Assembly: GCA_022072225.1 (NCBI GenBank)
Contig: JAJVIC010000010.1
Location: 408,995-472,994, forward strand
Origin: Bacteroidia bacterium
GTDB lineage: Bacteria; Bacteroidota; Bacteroidia; SXHM01
Length of the DNA: 64,000 bases
Direction of reading: 5' to 3'
Part shown: positions 8,359-15,258 of the stretch, in pieces
Numbering within the stretch: the first letter of the stretch is position 1
Layout of the letters: each line of letters begins with the position of its first letter
The notes under the pieces: model-generated
Databases searched by the model: none
Told to the model about the DNA's origin: nothing
The model's input: the letters and a program-made list of their open reading frames with translations, nothing else
Position numbers and translations under genes: made by a program

Positions 8359-9324
8359 CTACTGGGTTATTTGGACAATTAAAAGATAAAGTGGCATTCC
8401 AATAGTAATATTTATGGGAAAAGTCACAGCAAGAGCCATTGGAAGAAAAATTCCGGGGTTTGCTTTAGGAACAGATATTTTCATAGTTGCAGGAACTGCG
8501 ATATATGAAGCACTTGCGGCTAAAATTGCAAACATGAATCTATTAGATATATCGTCTGTTACTATTGAACTTAACATACCAATAATACATCCGTTAAACA
8601 ATGGAATAAAGATTGCGAATATGATGGGGAACCATCCGAATGAAAAAAATATTTTTAACTTTTTACCACTCGTAATACCCATATCTAAGAGGAAAATTGC
8701 AAGAAAGCCTTTAAAAATGTCGTTTGTAAAAGGTTTAATCCCTTCTGCTTCTTTTGCATTTGCTAAGTACCCGATAACTAAACTTCCAACAATAAGCAAT
8801 ACGCTTCCGTTAGTAAATGAATGTTTAATCGTTGATAGTTTCTGTATTTTCTCATTCCTGTCTTTTTTGAAAATCGAAATAAGGAAAAGTGCCGCAATAA
8901 TTGATGGAGCTTCCATTAAAGCCATAATTGCAACCATATGTCCTTTTAGTATTAGTTGCTGTAAATCGAGATAAGAAACAGCAGTAACAAATGTTACAGC
9001 ACTCACAGAGCCGTATGCAGCAGCTATTGCACCAGCATCAGATAAATTTAGTTTCCTTTTCAGAATAAAAAACGTATAGATTGGTATGGTTAATGAAACT
9101 AAAACTCCAAAAATTATTGACCATCCAATTTCGGTTGTGAAGCTCTCATGAGATAGTTCCTGCCCCCCTTTAAAACCAATTGAAAACAATAGATAAAGTG
9201 AAATGAATTTTGATGAATTGGACGGTATTTCCAAATCACTTTTTAGGCAGACCGCAATAATGCCGAGTACAAAAAAAAGTAAAGCAGGGTTAGTTAGATT
9301 TTCAAGGAGCAGATTAAAGTTCAT
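8359..9324 (-). CDS. sbtA: SbtA-type sodium-dependent bicarbonate permease
   Basis: This 321-aa polytopic membrane protein (about ten hydrophobic segments) matches the SbtA/DUF897 family: N-terminal NPALLFFVLGIIAVCLKSDL, then SIGFKGGQEL, an inverted half-repeat with FLLDMGITSG, and the conserved SASYIAVPATMK segment. SbtA proteins import bicarbonate with sodium in cyanobacteria and are controlled there by the PII-like protein SbtB. It is the last gene of the eight-gene operon that starts at 14239, 55 bases after sua5. A CutA/PII-like gene in the same operon could play the SbtB role (inference). Confidence 0.85.
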   Translation of the reverse strand: MNFNLLLENLTNPALLFFVLGIIAVCLKSDLEIPSNSSKFISLYLLFSIGFKGGQELSHESFTTEIGWSIIFGVLVSLTIPIYTFFILKRKLNLSDAGAIAAAYGSVSAVTFVTAVSYLDLQQLILKGHMVAIMALMEAPSIIAALFLISIFKKDRNEKIQKLSTIKHSFTNGSVLLIVGSLVIGYLANAKEAEGIKPFTNDIFKGFLAIFLLDMGITSGKKLKIFFSFGWFPIIFAIFIPLFNGCIIGMLSSIVTDDISNRFMFAILAASASYIAVPATMKISVPKANPGIFLPMALAVTFPINITIGMPLYLLIVQITQ

Positions 9325-9379
9325 TATATTTATATCTGTTTGTATTTAGTTCTATCTTGAAAAAAGCAATCTCATTTCC

Positions 9380-10351
9380 TTAATAAGCTATTACTTTGCA
9401 GTCTTTTGCTGCCCTTTGTAATCTATCGTTTATCGTTATACCTAATCCTTTATCGGGAAATATTTCGGCAATAATAGCGTCTAGATTATTATTGTCTAAA
9501 CGATGCAATGCCTCATATAAATTTTTAGCCGCTTCATTTAAATTCCCACTTATGGACAGCACTTCCTGAACTACATTTATTTTTGAAATAATTTCTTTAT
9601 TATATAATAGTAATCCTATTTTTTTTCCCTCAAAAGATTTTAATAATTCAGGTACATTGTTTGTCAGATAGGTATCAGTAGATGGAGAATAATGGCGTGA
9701 AAGCATCCCCGGAGAATTAGGGTTGATGTCATTTTTAACGGCAACAGTTATTTTGCCAACTAACTTTTCAATCTCATCAATTGAAATGGATCCGTGCCTG
9801 TAAAGTATAGGATTATTGTCTTCAAACCCAATAATTGTGGATTCAATACCTCTTTCGCATTCACCACCATCTAAAATAATATCAAGGTTATTTTTAAAAT
9901 AATTTGAAACATGCTTAGCTGAGGTTGGACTAATATATCCAAATGGGTTTGCACTTGGAGCAGCTAAAGGAAAGTCAAGTTGATCTAAAAGAGCTAATGT
10001 TATAGGGTGATCCGGAACTCTTATAGCAACAGTTTCTTTTCCAGATGTTACTAAATCTGGAATAAGTGATTTTCTTTGTAATACTAATGTTAATGGACCA
10101 GGCCAAAACGTTTCAGCAAGTCTTAATGCTGTATCAGGAATGTTACAAGCAATTTTATTTAAAAATGATGTAGATTTTATGTGAACAATTAATGGGTTGT
10201 AAAACGGTCTTTTCTTTAAAATAAATATTTTTTTTAAAGCTCTTTCGTTGTAAGCATTTCCAGCCAAACCATAAACAGTTTCGGTAGGTATGGCAACTAT
10301 GTCATTATTTTTTAAGGCTTTTTTGGCTTTGTTTATATTAGTTGTTAGCAT
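9380..10351 (-). CDS. tsaC: L-threonylcarbamoyladenylate synthase (Sua5/TsaC type)
   Basis: The 323-aa product has an N-terminal YrdC domain (about 1-190; motifs KNNDIVAIPTETVYGLAGNA, KKRPFYNPLIVHI, PGPLTLVL, AAPSANPFG) and a C-terminal Sua5 domain (about 200-323; PGMLSRHYSP). The enzyme makes threonylcarbamoyl-AMP from threonine, ATP and bicarbonate for the t6A37 tRNA modification. The use of bicarbonate as substrate is notable next to a bicarbonate permease gene. It lies six bases after the DUF6671 gene. Whether the genome has another TsaC elsewhere cannot be seen; this may be an accessory copy. Confidence 0.9.
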   Translation of the reverse strand: MLTTNINKAKKALKNNDIVAIPTETVYGLAGNAYNERALKKIFILKKRPFYNPLIVHIKSTSFLNKIACNIPDTALRLAETFWPGPLTLVLQRKSLIPDLVTSGKETVAIRVPDHPITLALLDQLDFPLAAPSANPFGYISPTSAKHVSNYFKNNLDIILDGGECERGIESTIIGFEDNNPILYRHGSISIDEIEKLVGKITVAVKNDINPNSPGMLSRHYSPSTDTYLTNNVPELLKSFEGKKIGLLLYNKEIISKINVVQEVLSISGNLNEAAKNLYEALHRLDNNNLDAIIAEIFPDKGLGITINDRLQRAAKDCKVIAY

Positions 10352-10357
10352 AAATGG

Positions 10358-11194
10358 TTAAGGATTGCAAACATCACAATACATTGGATCTTCGACATTT
10401 TTATTATTTGGATGAATATCTTCTTTTGTATAGGTACATTTAATGCAGGTATAGATATAGCTCAAGACAGATCGTGTTGGGTAATTGCATATTTCACAAG
10501 GCAAGCCTTGCTTTACATCTGTTATTCCAAAGCCCGGTGTATTGCACTTCGGACAATTAGAATTTATTTTTTTCGCTAATTTTATTGAAGCTTTTTCTAT
10601 AACTTTCATGCGAGTGGGATTATACATTGCCCGCATATCTGTTTCTAAATAAATGCTTCCATATTTTTTGATGAAATGAGTATAAACTTCATTCAGTCTT
10701 TTCCAGGAAGTAATATCTTTTTTAATTTCAGTAAAATCTTTTTGAGCATTTTTTGCAATTAAAGCATGTGATGGAAATTTAACTTTATCAGCAAACACTT
10801 TGAGTTCTTTTTCTGTTTTGATTTCGCTGCCGTCAAAATTTGTTTCGGTGCTTATTTCCCTCACTAGTATTTCTAAGCCATTTTTCTTATCAATCAGAAT
10901 AAGGAATTCATCATCTGCAGGAACAAAATAAATGGATGGGTGCGGACCAAAAGAGCCCTCGCTTGCAACAGCTAAATCACAATTAGCCGATTCCATGGCA
11001 ATCTGGCACTTCTTTCTGGCCGTAGCTATGGGGTCATCTTTTCGTTCTACTTCTCCGGTAAAGGTTCCAAGTTCATCAGTATCAAAATTTGCGGTAATAA
11101 AACATTTTACACCTAATTCTTCCTCTAAAACGGGAGCTATTACTCTTTCCTTTTGGTGTTTGGTTGCTATAATCAAATTCCTGCCTTTGAACAT
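10358..11194 (-). CDS. DUF6671-like protein with C-terminal zinc-ribbon motifs
   Basis: The 278-aa protein begins with an alpha/beta region containing conserved-looking ATKHQKERVIAPVLEE and DLAVASEGSFGPHP, and ends with four cysteine pairs (CPKC, CEIC, CIKC, CDVC), which suggests two zinc ribbons. I recall this layout as DUF6671, a family of unknown function. No catalytic motif is evident. It is tightly packed in the operon (six bases to each neighbour). A nucleic-acid or nucleotide role next to Sua5 is conceivable but unsupported. Confidence 0.65.
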   Translation of the reverse strand: MFKGRNLIIATKHQKERVIAPVLEEELGVKCFITANFDTDELGTFTGEVERKDDPIATARKKCQIAMESANCDLAVASEGSFGPHPSIYFVPADDEFLILIDKKNGLEILVREISTETNFDGSEIKTEKELKVFADKVKFPSHALIAKNAQKDFTEIKKDITSWKRLNEVYTHFIKKYGSIYLETDMRAMYNPTRMKVIEKASIKLAKKINSNCPKCNTPGFGITDVKQGLPCEICNYPTRSVLSYIYTCIKCTYTKEDIHPNNKNVEDPMYCDVCNP

Positions 11195-11200
11195 AAATTG

Positions 11201-11482
11201 CTACTCGTCAGAAAGTGAAATGTTTATTTCTGAACTTATTATTAGTTTCTTATTTTTTTCTTTAGCCTCAGATAATATCTGCTCTAACCTTTTAATTTCC
11301 GATTTTAATTCTGGAATTCTTTTTTTCGCAGTTTCACAATCTTTTCCAACCCTTTCATTAGAGCTAAAATTTTTTAATTCATGAAAATTGATTTTAGAAG
11401 AGAAAATATTTATTAAAATGTCTCTTGCTTCTTCATGTGAGAAATTGCCTTCTATTAAGTTTAATTTTTCAGTTTTATTCAT
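11201..11482 (-). CDS. Small coiled-coil protein in the bicarbonate operon
   Basis: Starting at the internal ATG (MNKTEKLNLIEGNFSHEEAR) the product is 93 aa. This start overlaps the end of the upstream 58-codon ORF by eight bases. An upstream in-frame ATG at 11521 would run inside that ORF and is less likely. The N-terminal half has a short helical motif (SHEEARDILINIFSSKINFH). The C-terminal half is a coiled coil (RIPELKSEIKRLEQILSEAK). I recognise no family, though the sequence looks like a widespread Bacteroidota hypothetical protein that counts or spaces subunits rather than an enzyme. Confidence 0.7.
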   Translation of the reverse strand: MNKTEKLNLIEGNFSHEEARDILINIFSSKINFHELKNFSSNERVGKDCETAKKRIPELKSEIKRLEQILSEAKEKNKKLIISSEINISLSDE

Positions 11483-11651
11483 TGCTTGTATGTTTATTAG
11501 TTGATGGATTATGAGATGCAACAGCCCAAACTATTATCGAAATTGATGCAAATAAATTACTGTTAATAGCATCTTTAGTTATGAAAGCCATTATCAGAAG
11601 AGCAATCATTGATATCAACAAAAGGACCGGTTTTATTACTGATATATTCAT
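11475..11651 (-). CDS. 58-aa small membrane protein, previously easy to miss
   Basis: An ATG at 11651 opens a 58-codon frame that begins MNISVIKPVLLLISMIALLI, continues through a second hydrophobic stretch (NLFASISIIVWAVASH), and ends HTSNE. Two membrane-spanning segments of about 17-20 residues are predicted by eye. Its stop TAA lies inside the ATGAATAA that starts the coiled-coil gene (eight-base overlap), and its start is 20 bases after the CutA-like gene. Tight packing on both sides supports translation. The function is unknown; a small membrane partner of the permease is possible. Confidence 0.65.
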   Translation of the reverse strand: MNISVIKPVLLLISMIALLIMAFITKDAINSNLFASISIIVWAVASHNPSTNKHTSNE

Positions 11652-11671
11652 TTTGTAATTGTTTTATGATT

Positions 11672-11983
11672 TTAAATGGCGATTGTTTTTGTTCGGACTG
11701 TGTCATTGAAAAATCCATTTGCACCAACTATAGGAGTTGAATTAATTGCAACTTTCTCTCCCAGTTTTTGCTCCACCGCATCTACAATATAATTAAATAA
11801 AAGAGCCTTTGATTGAGCGGTTATTACACTGTACATGTCTTCTTTTAACGATCCATCAATAATTTTATAAGAAACATTATTTTCATCAATTGAAGCGGAT
11901 GCAATTAATTTCTCATTTAGAAGAAATTCAACTAAGTCCTTTGCGTTATGTTCCTTTTTTAAGTATATAATTATGTTAACCAT
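11672..11983 (-). CDS. CutA/PII-like small protein in the bicarbonate operon
   Basis: The 103-aa product begins MVNIIIYLKKEHNAKDLVEF and has the strand-helix-strand-strand-helix-strand order of the ferredoxin-like fold shared by CutA and PII proteins. Its central VITAQSKALLFNYIVDAVEQ lines up with ITAKTKSILFPVIEKRLKK in the protein at 72-404, so the two are distant paralogues. Unlike classical CutA it lacks the PEI motif before the last strand. It sits 18 bases after icd and five genes before the SbtA permease. In cyanobacteria SbtA is gated by the PII-like trimer SbtB; an analogous role is inference only. Confidence 0.6.
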   Translation of the reverse strand: MVNIIIYLKKEHNAKDLVEFLLNEKLIASASIDENNVSYKIIDGSLKEDMYSVITAQSKALLFNYIVDAVEQKLGEKVAINSTPIVGANGFFNDTVRTKTIAI

Positions 11984-12001
11984 TTTTTTATATATTAATT
12001 A

Positions 12002-13438
12002 TTACTGTCCTTGCCCCAATGAATAGCCAGCTTTGCCGTCAAATGAATATAGGTTTTCTGTTTTTATGGTATCAATGTTTTCATTAAGTGCATTTTTTAA
12101 AAGTTCGATTATGTTTGATGCATTTATTACAGAATTCTCCGATGGTTTAAAACGACACCGCCAATGGTCAGTGCAAAATGTTTCCTTAAAGCCATTTGGC
12201 CATACCTTAATTCCTCTATTTGTAATCATGGAGAGTTTTATTCCATTTATTTCAATTTTCCTCACTTTATCCGCTAATTCATTTGGGTTAGAACCGTTCC
12301 ATTGAACAAACATATCCAGACCAACCAGTTCCTTTTTAGCAGCTGGTTTGCGTTTGTATTTTGGTAAGCTTAAAGCTGAGTTGTTTGCATAAGAAACAGA
12401 TTTTAAAACAGAAGGCTTTTTACCAAGATTTGCAATTACAGATTTAGCAAATTCCCTTGTTCCAACTTTTTGTTTGCTGATTCCTTCCTTAAATATGTCA
12501 TAAGTATGTATGCCATCTTCCAATGTTTTTAGCCATGCATTTTGAACTTTTTCGGCCACTTCAGTTTGCCCAATATGATTTAACATCATAATAGCTCCTT
12601 GCAGCAAACCCGAAGGGTTGGCTACATTTTGCCCTGCTCTTCTTGGGGCTGAGCCATGTATTGCTTCAAACATTGAACACTCCTCACCTATATTAGCAGA
12701 TCCTGCTAAACCTACCGATCCTGTTATTTGTGCAGCCACATCACTAAGTACATCACCATATAAATTTGGCATTACAATTACATCAAACATTTCGGGTGTA
12801 TCAGCCATTTTAGCTGCACCAATGTCTATTATCCAGTGCTCGTTTTCTATTTCAGGATATTCCCTGGCAATCTCATCAAACACCTGGTGAAACAAACCAT
12901 CTGTTTGTTTCATAATATTGTCTTTGGTAAAGCAAGTTACTTTTTTGCGGTTTTGTTGTTTAGCATATTCAAAAGCATAGCGAACAATTTTTTCGCAACC
13001 AGGTCTGCTAATTAATTTTAAGCATTGCACAACCTCATTGGTTTGCTGATGTTCAATACCTGCGTATAAATCTTCTTCGTTTTCCCTGACAATCACAATA
13101 TCCATTACAGGATGCTTAGTGCTTACAAAAGGGTATAAACTCATGCATGGTCTTACGTTTGCATATAATCCAAGAAATTTACGTGTGGTAACATTTAAGC
13201 TTTTGTATCCGCCACCTTGCGGAGTAGTTATCGGTGCTTTTAGAAAAATTTTATTTCGTCTGATTGTTTCCCACGATTCATTTGCGATGCCCGAGGTGTT
13301 TCCTGCTAAGTAGACCTTTTCACCAACCTCAATTTCATCAATTTCAATTTTAGCACCTGCTGCTAAAATTATTTCTAAAGTGGCGTCCATTATCTCTGGG
13401 CCAATTCCGTCTCCTTTTGCTACTGTTATTCTTGTCAT
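12002..13438 (-). CDS. icd: Isocitrate dehydrogenase, long (Thermus-like) form
   Basis: This 478-aa protein is an isocitrate/isopropylmalate dehydrogenase: N-terminal TVAKGDGIGPEI, substrate loop SLNVTTRKFLGLYANVRP, IVRENEEDLYAGIEH, metal-binding NLYGDVLSDVAAQ and cofactor loop HGSAPRRAGQNVANPSG. It carries an extra C-terminal domain of about 140 residues, as in the Thermus enzyme, and is longer than the roughly 416-aa E. coli Icd. The reaction interconverts isocitrate and 2-oxoglutarate with release or uptake of CO2. NADP use is likely but not certain from the RR pair in the cofactor loop. Its place in an operon with a bicarbonate permease is unusual for a core TCA gene. Confidence 0.9.
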   Translation of the reverse strand: MTRITVAKGDGIGPEIMDATLEIILAAGAKIEIDEIEVGEKVYLAGNTSGIANESWETIRRNKIFLKAPITTPQGGGYKSLNVTTRKFLGLYANVRPCMSLYPFVSTKHPVMDIVIVRENEEDLYAGIEHQQTNEVVQCLKLISRPGCEKIVRYAFEYAKQQNRKKVTCFTKDNIMKQTDGLFHQVFDEIAREYPEIENEHWIIDIGAAKMADTPEMFDVIVMPNLYGDVLSDVAAQITGSVGLAGSANIGEECSMFEAIHGSAPRRAGQNVANPSGLLQGAIMMLNHIGQTEVAEKVQNAWLKTLEDGIHTYDIFKEGISKQKVGTREFAKSVIANLGKKPSVLKSVSYANNSALSLPKYKRKPAAKKELVGLDMFVQWNGSNPNELADKVRKIEINGIKLSMITNRGIKVWPNGFKETFCTDHWRCRFKPSENSVINASNIIELLKNALNENIDTIKTENLYSFDGKAGYSLGQGQ

Positions 13439-13471
13439 AATTTTTGTTTTGCTATTAAATTAATTATTCAA

Positions 13472-14239
13472 TTATTCGATTAGATATGGTACTTTTCCGT
13501 CAGTAATTATTATTTTACTATTAGTAGATTTTGCCAGTTCTACAAAAGCTTCAATACTTCTAATCTTAATAATTTGATCTGTTAGACCTTCTGAAAGTAT
13601 TTTTTGAGCATCTTTTGTTCCAGTTGCTTCAATGGTTTTTCTTTCAGCATCTAATTTTTCTTGTTGCAAAATAAAAACCATCCTCATAGCATCTTGTTCT
13701 GCTTGCAATTTTTGTTCGATTGAACTTGCCAGGCCTGCTGGCAATTGAATACTTTTCATCAGAACAGCCTGAACGAGTATTCCTTGGTCAGAAAGAGTTT
13801 CTTCCATTTTAATTTTAATTGCATTTTCTATTTCTGCTCTCATCCCTGAATGCATATCTTTTGCAAAATATTTAGAACACACATCTGCAGATGCCGATCT
13901 AAATACATTAGATATAATAGTTTCATATCCAAGACCAATGCTGCTGATTACTTTTGGTACAGTATTTTGATCGATTCTGTAAAGAATAGATATTTGAGCA
14001 GTAACACTTAAGCCTTCCTTGCTTGGTAAACTCAGCGATAATTCAATGTCGTTTATCTGAATATTTGTTTTTATAACTTTTGTAATAAATGGGTTGAACC
14101 AAACAGAGCCTTGTGTATGACTTTTTTCAGAAAGTTTACCGAGCCTTTGTTTTACTCCAACTTCTCCGGGTCTTATAACAGCGCAACTTGCAAATGCTAT
14201 GGATATAATAACGGCAGAAATGATTTTAATTATTTTCAT
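13472..14239 (-). CDS. SPFH/prohibitin-domain lipoprotein
   Basis: The 255-aa protein starts with a hydrophobic segment ending in FASCAVI, a probable lipobox with Cys19. An SPFH/prohibitin domain follows (RPGEVGVKQRLGKL, then NIQINDIELSLSLPSKEGLS and the helical MHSGMRAEIENAIKIKMEE) and a coiled-coil tail (LEAEQD-like segment QKLQAEQDAMRMVFILQQEK). SPFH proteins form ring or cage oligomers that organise membrane proteins. It is the first gene of the operon, 33 bases before icd, and diverges from a LysR gene. Lipid anchoring instead of a transmembrane helix is odd for the family. Confidence 0.82.
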   Translation of the reverse strand: MKIIKIISAVIISIAFASCAVIRPGEVGVKQRLGKLSEKSHTQGSVWFNPFITKVIKTNIQINDIELSLSLPSKEGLSVTAQISILYRIDQNTVPKVISSIGLGYETIISNVFRSASADVCSKYFAKDMHSGMRAEIENAIKIKMEETLSDQGILVQAVLMKSIQLPAGLASSIEQKLQAEQDAMRMVFILQQEKLDAERKTIEATGTKDAQKILSEGLTDQIIKIRSIEAFVELAKSTNSKIIITDGKVPYLIE

Positions 14240-14327
14240 GGTATATATTTATTTGACGATGCAAAATTGAGTATTCTAATTCATAAGGTTTTATTTATCT
14301 TTGTAATGTAAACCATAAAAATAATTT
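14240..14327. promoter_or_regulatory. Divergent promoter region between the LysR gene and the bicarbonate operon
   Basis: The 88-base gap holds TATCTTTG (14296-14303, plus strand), matching the -7 consensus TAnnTTTG 24 bases before the LysR start. On the minus strand CAATTTTG (14264-14271) is a one-mismatch -7 candidate for the operon. Overlapping the plus-strand -7 is a TTTA-N11-TAAA dyad, the loose T-N11-A shape of LysR-family sites. The dyad is short and could be chance in AT-rich DNA. Confidence 0.45.
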
Positions 14328-15251
14328 ATGAATTATACATTAAATCAATTACAAATATTTTTGAAAATTGTGCAAACCCAAAGCGTAACCAAGGCTTCGG
14401 AAGAATTGTACCTTACTCAGCCAGCGGTTTCTATTCAGTTAAGAAATTTTCAAGATCAGTTTGATATACCCTTAACGGAAGTGGTAGGGCGAAAAATTTA
14501 CATTACTGATTTTGGACTAGAGATTGCAGAGGCGGCTGAAAACATAATCAATCAAGTATATGCCATAAATTATAAAACCTTAGCTTATAAAGGACAATTA
14601 ACAGGACGTTTAAAGATTTCAGTAGTATCAACCGGAAAGTATGTAATGCCTTACTTTCTCACTAATTTTATGCAACAACATTCTGGAATAGAATTAATGA
14701 TGGATGTTACTAACAAAAATAAAGTTGTTGAGAGTTTGGAAAATAATGAAGTAGATTTTGCACTTGTTTCTATTTTGCCACATACCTTAAATATAGAGAA
14801 ACTTGATTTGCTTCAAAATAAACTGTATCTGGTTGGAAGTCCCAAAAGAAAATTCAGGAAGGATATAAAAGCAAAAGAAATGTTCAAAAATTTGCCTTTA
14901 ATATTTAGAGAAAAAGGTTCCGGCACAAGACAAACAATGGAGAGTTTTATTGAAAGAAATAACTTGTCAGTATTAAAAAAAATGGAGTTAACTTCTAATG
15001 AAGCCGTCAAGCAAGCATTGTTGGCTGGTTTGGGATATTCTATTATGCCTTTGATTGGAATTAAAAATGAACTACACAATAATGAATTACAAATTATCTC
15101 AATCAAAGGTTTTCCAATTAAAACAACTTGGAGTTTAATATGGTTAAGAGGAAAAAAACATTCTCCAGTTTCTAAATCTTTTTTAGAATATTTAAAAAAA
15201 GAAAAAACACAAATCGTTCAGGAAAAGTTTAGTTGGTCTGAGCAGTATTAA
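14328..15251 (+). CDS. LysR-family regulator, CbbR/CmpR-like
   Basis: The 307-aa protein has a LysR winged helix-turn-helix (MNYTLNQLQIFLKIVQTQSV, then SEELYLTQPAVSIQLRNFQD) and a type 2 periplasmic-binding-like effector domain (about 90-295). REKGSGTRQTMESFIE and the following NEAVKQALLAGLGYSIMP are typical of the CbbR/CmpR/CcmR branch, which in autotrophs controls CO2 fixation or bicarbonate transport genes in response to metabolites. It diverges from the operon ending in sbtA, so it is the obvious candidate regulator. It converges on the M23 peptidase gene with seven bases between the stops. Confidence 0.85.
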   Translation: MNYTLNQLQIFLKIVQTQSVTKASEELYLTQPAVSIQLRNFQDQFDIPLTEVVGRKIYITDFGLEIAEAAENIINQVYAINYKTLAYKGQLTGRLKISVVSTGKYVMPYFLTNFMQQHSGIELMMDVTNKNKVVESLENNEVDFALVSILPHTLNIEKLDLLQNKLYLVGSPKRKFRKDIKAKEMFKNLPLIFREKGSGTRQTMESFIERNNLSVLKKMELTSNEAVKQALLAGLGYSIMPLIGIKNELHNNELQIISIKGFPIKTTWSLIWLRGKKHSPVSKSFLEYLKKEKTQIVQEKFSWSEQY

Positions 15252-15258
15252 CTTTTGT

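Noticed and set aside
8414..8974. 186-aa plus-strand frame opposite sbtA
   Set aside because: It is the reverse frame of a clear membrane transporter gene and has no family features.
11672..11983. Canonical SbtB or PII protein
   Set aside because: No recognisable PII T-loop or signature; only fold-level similarity to CutA/PII can be argued.
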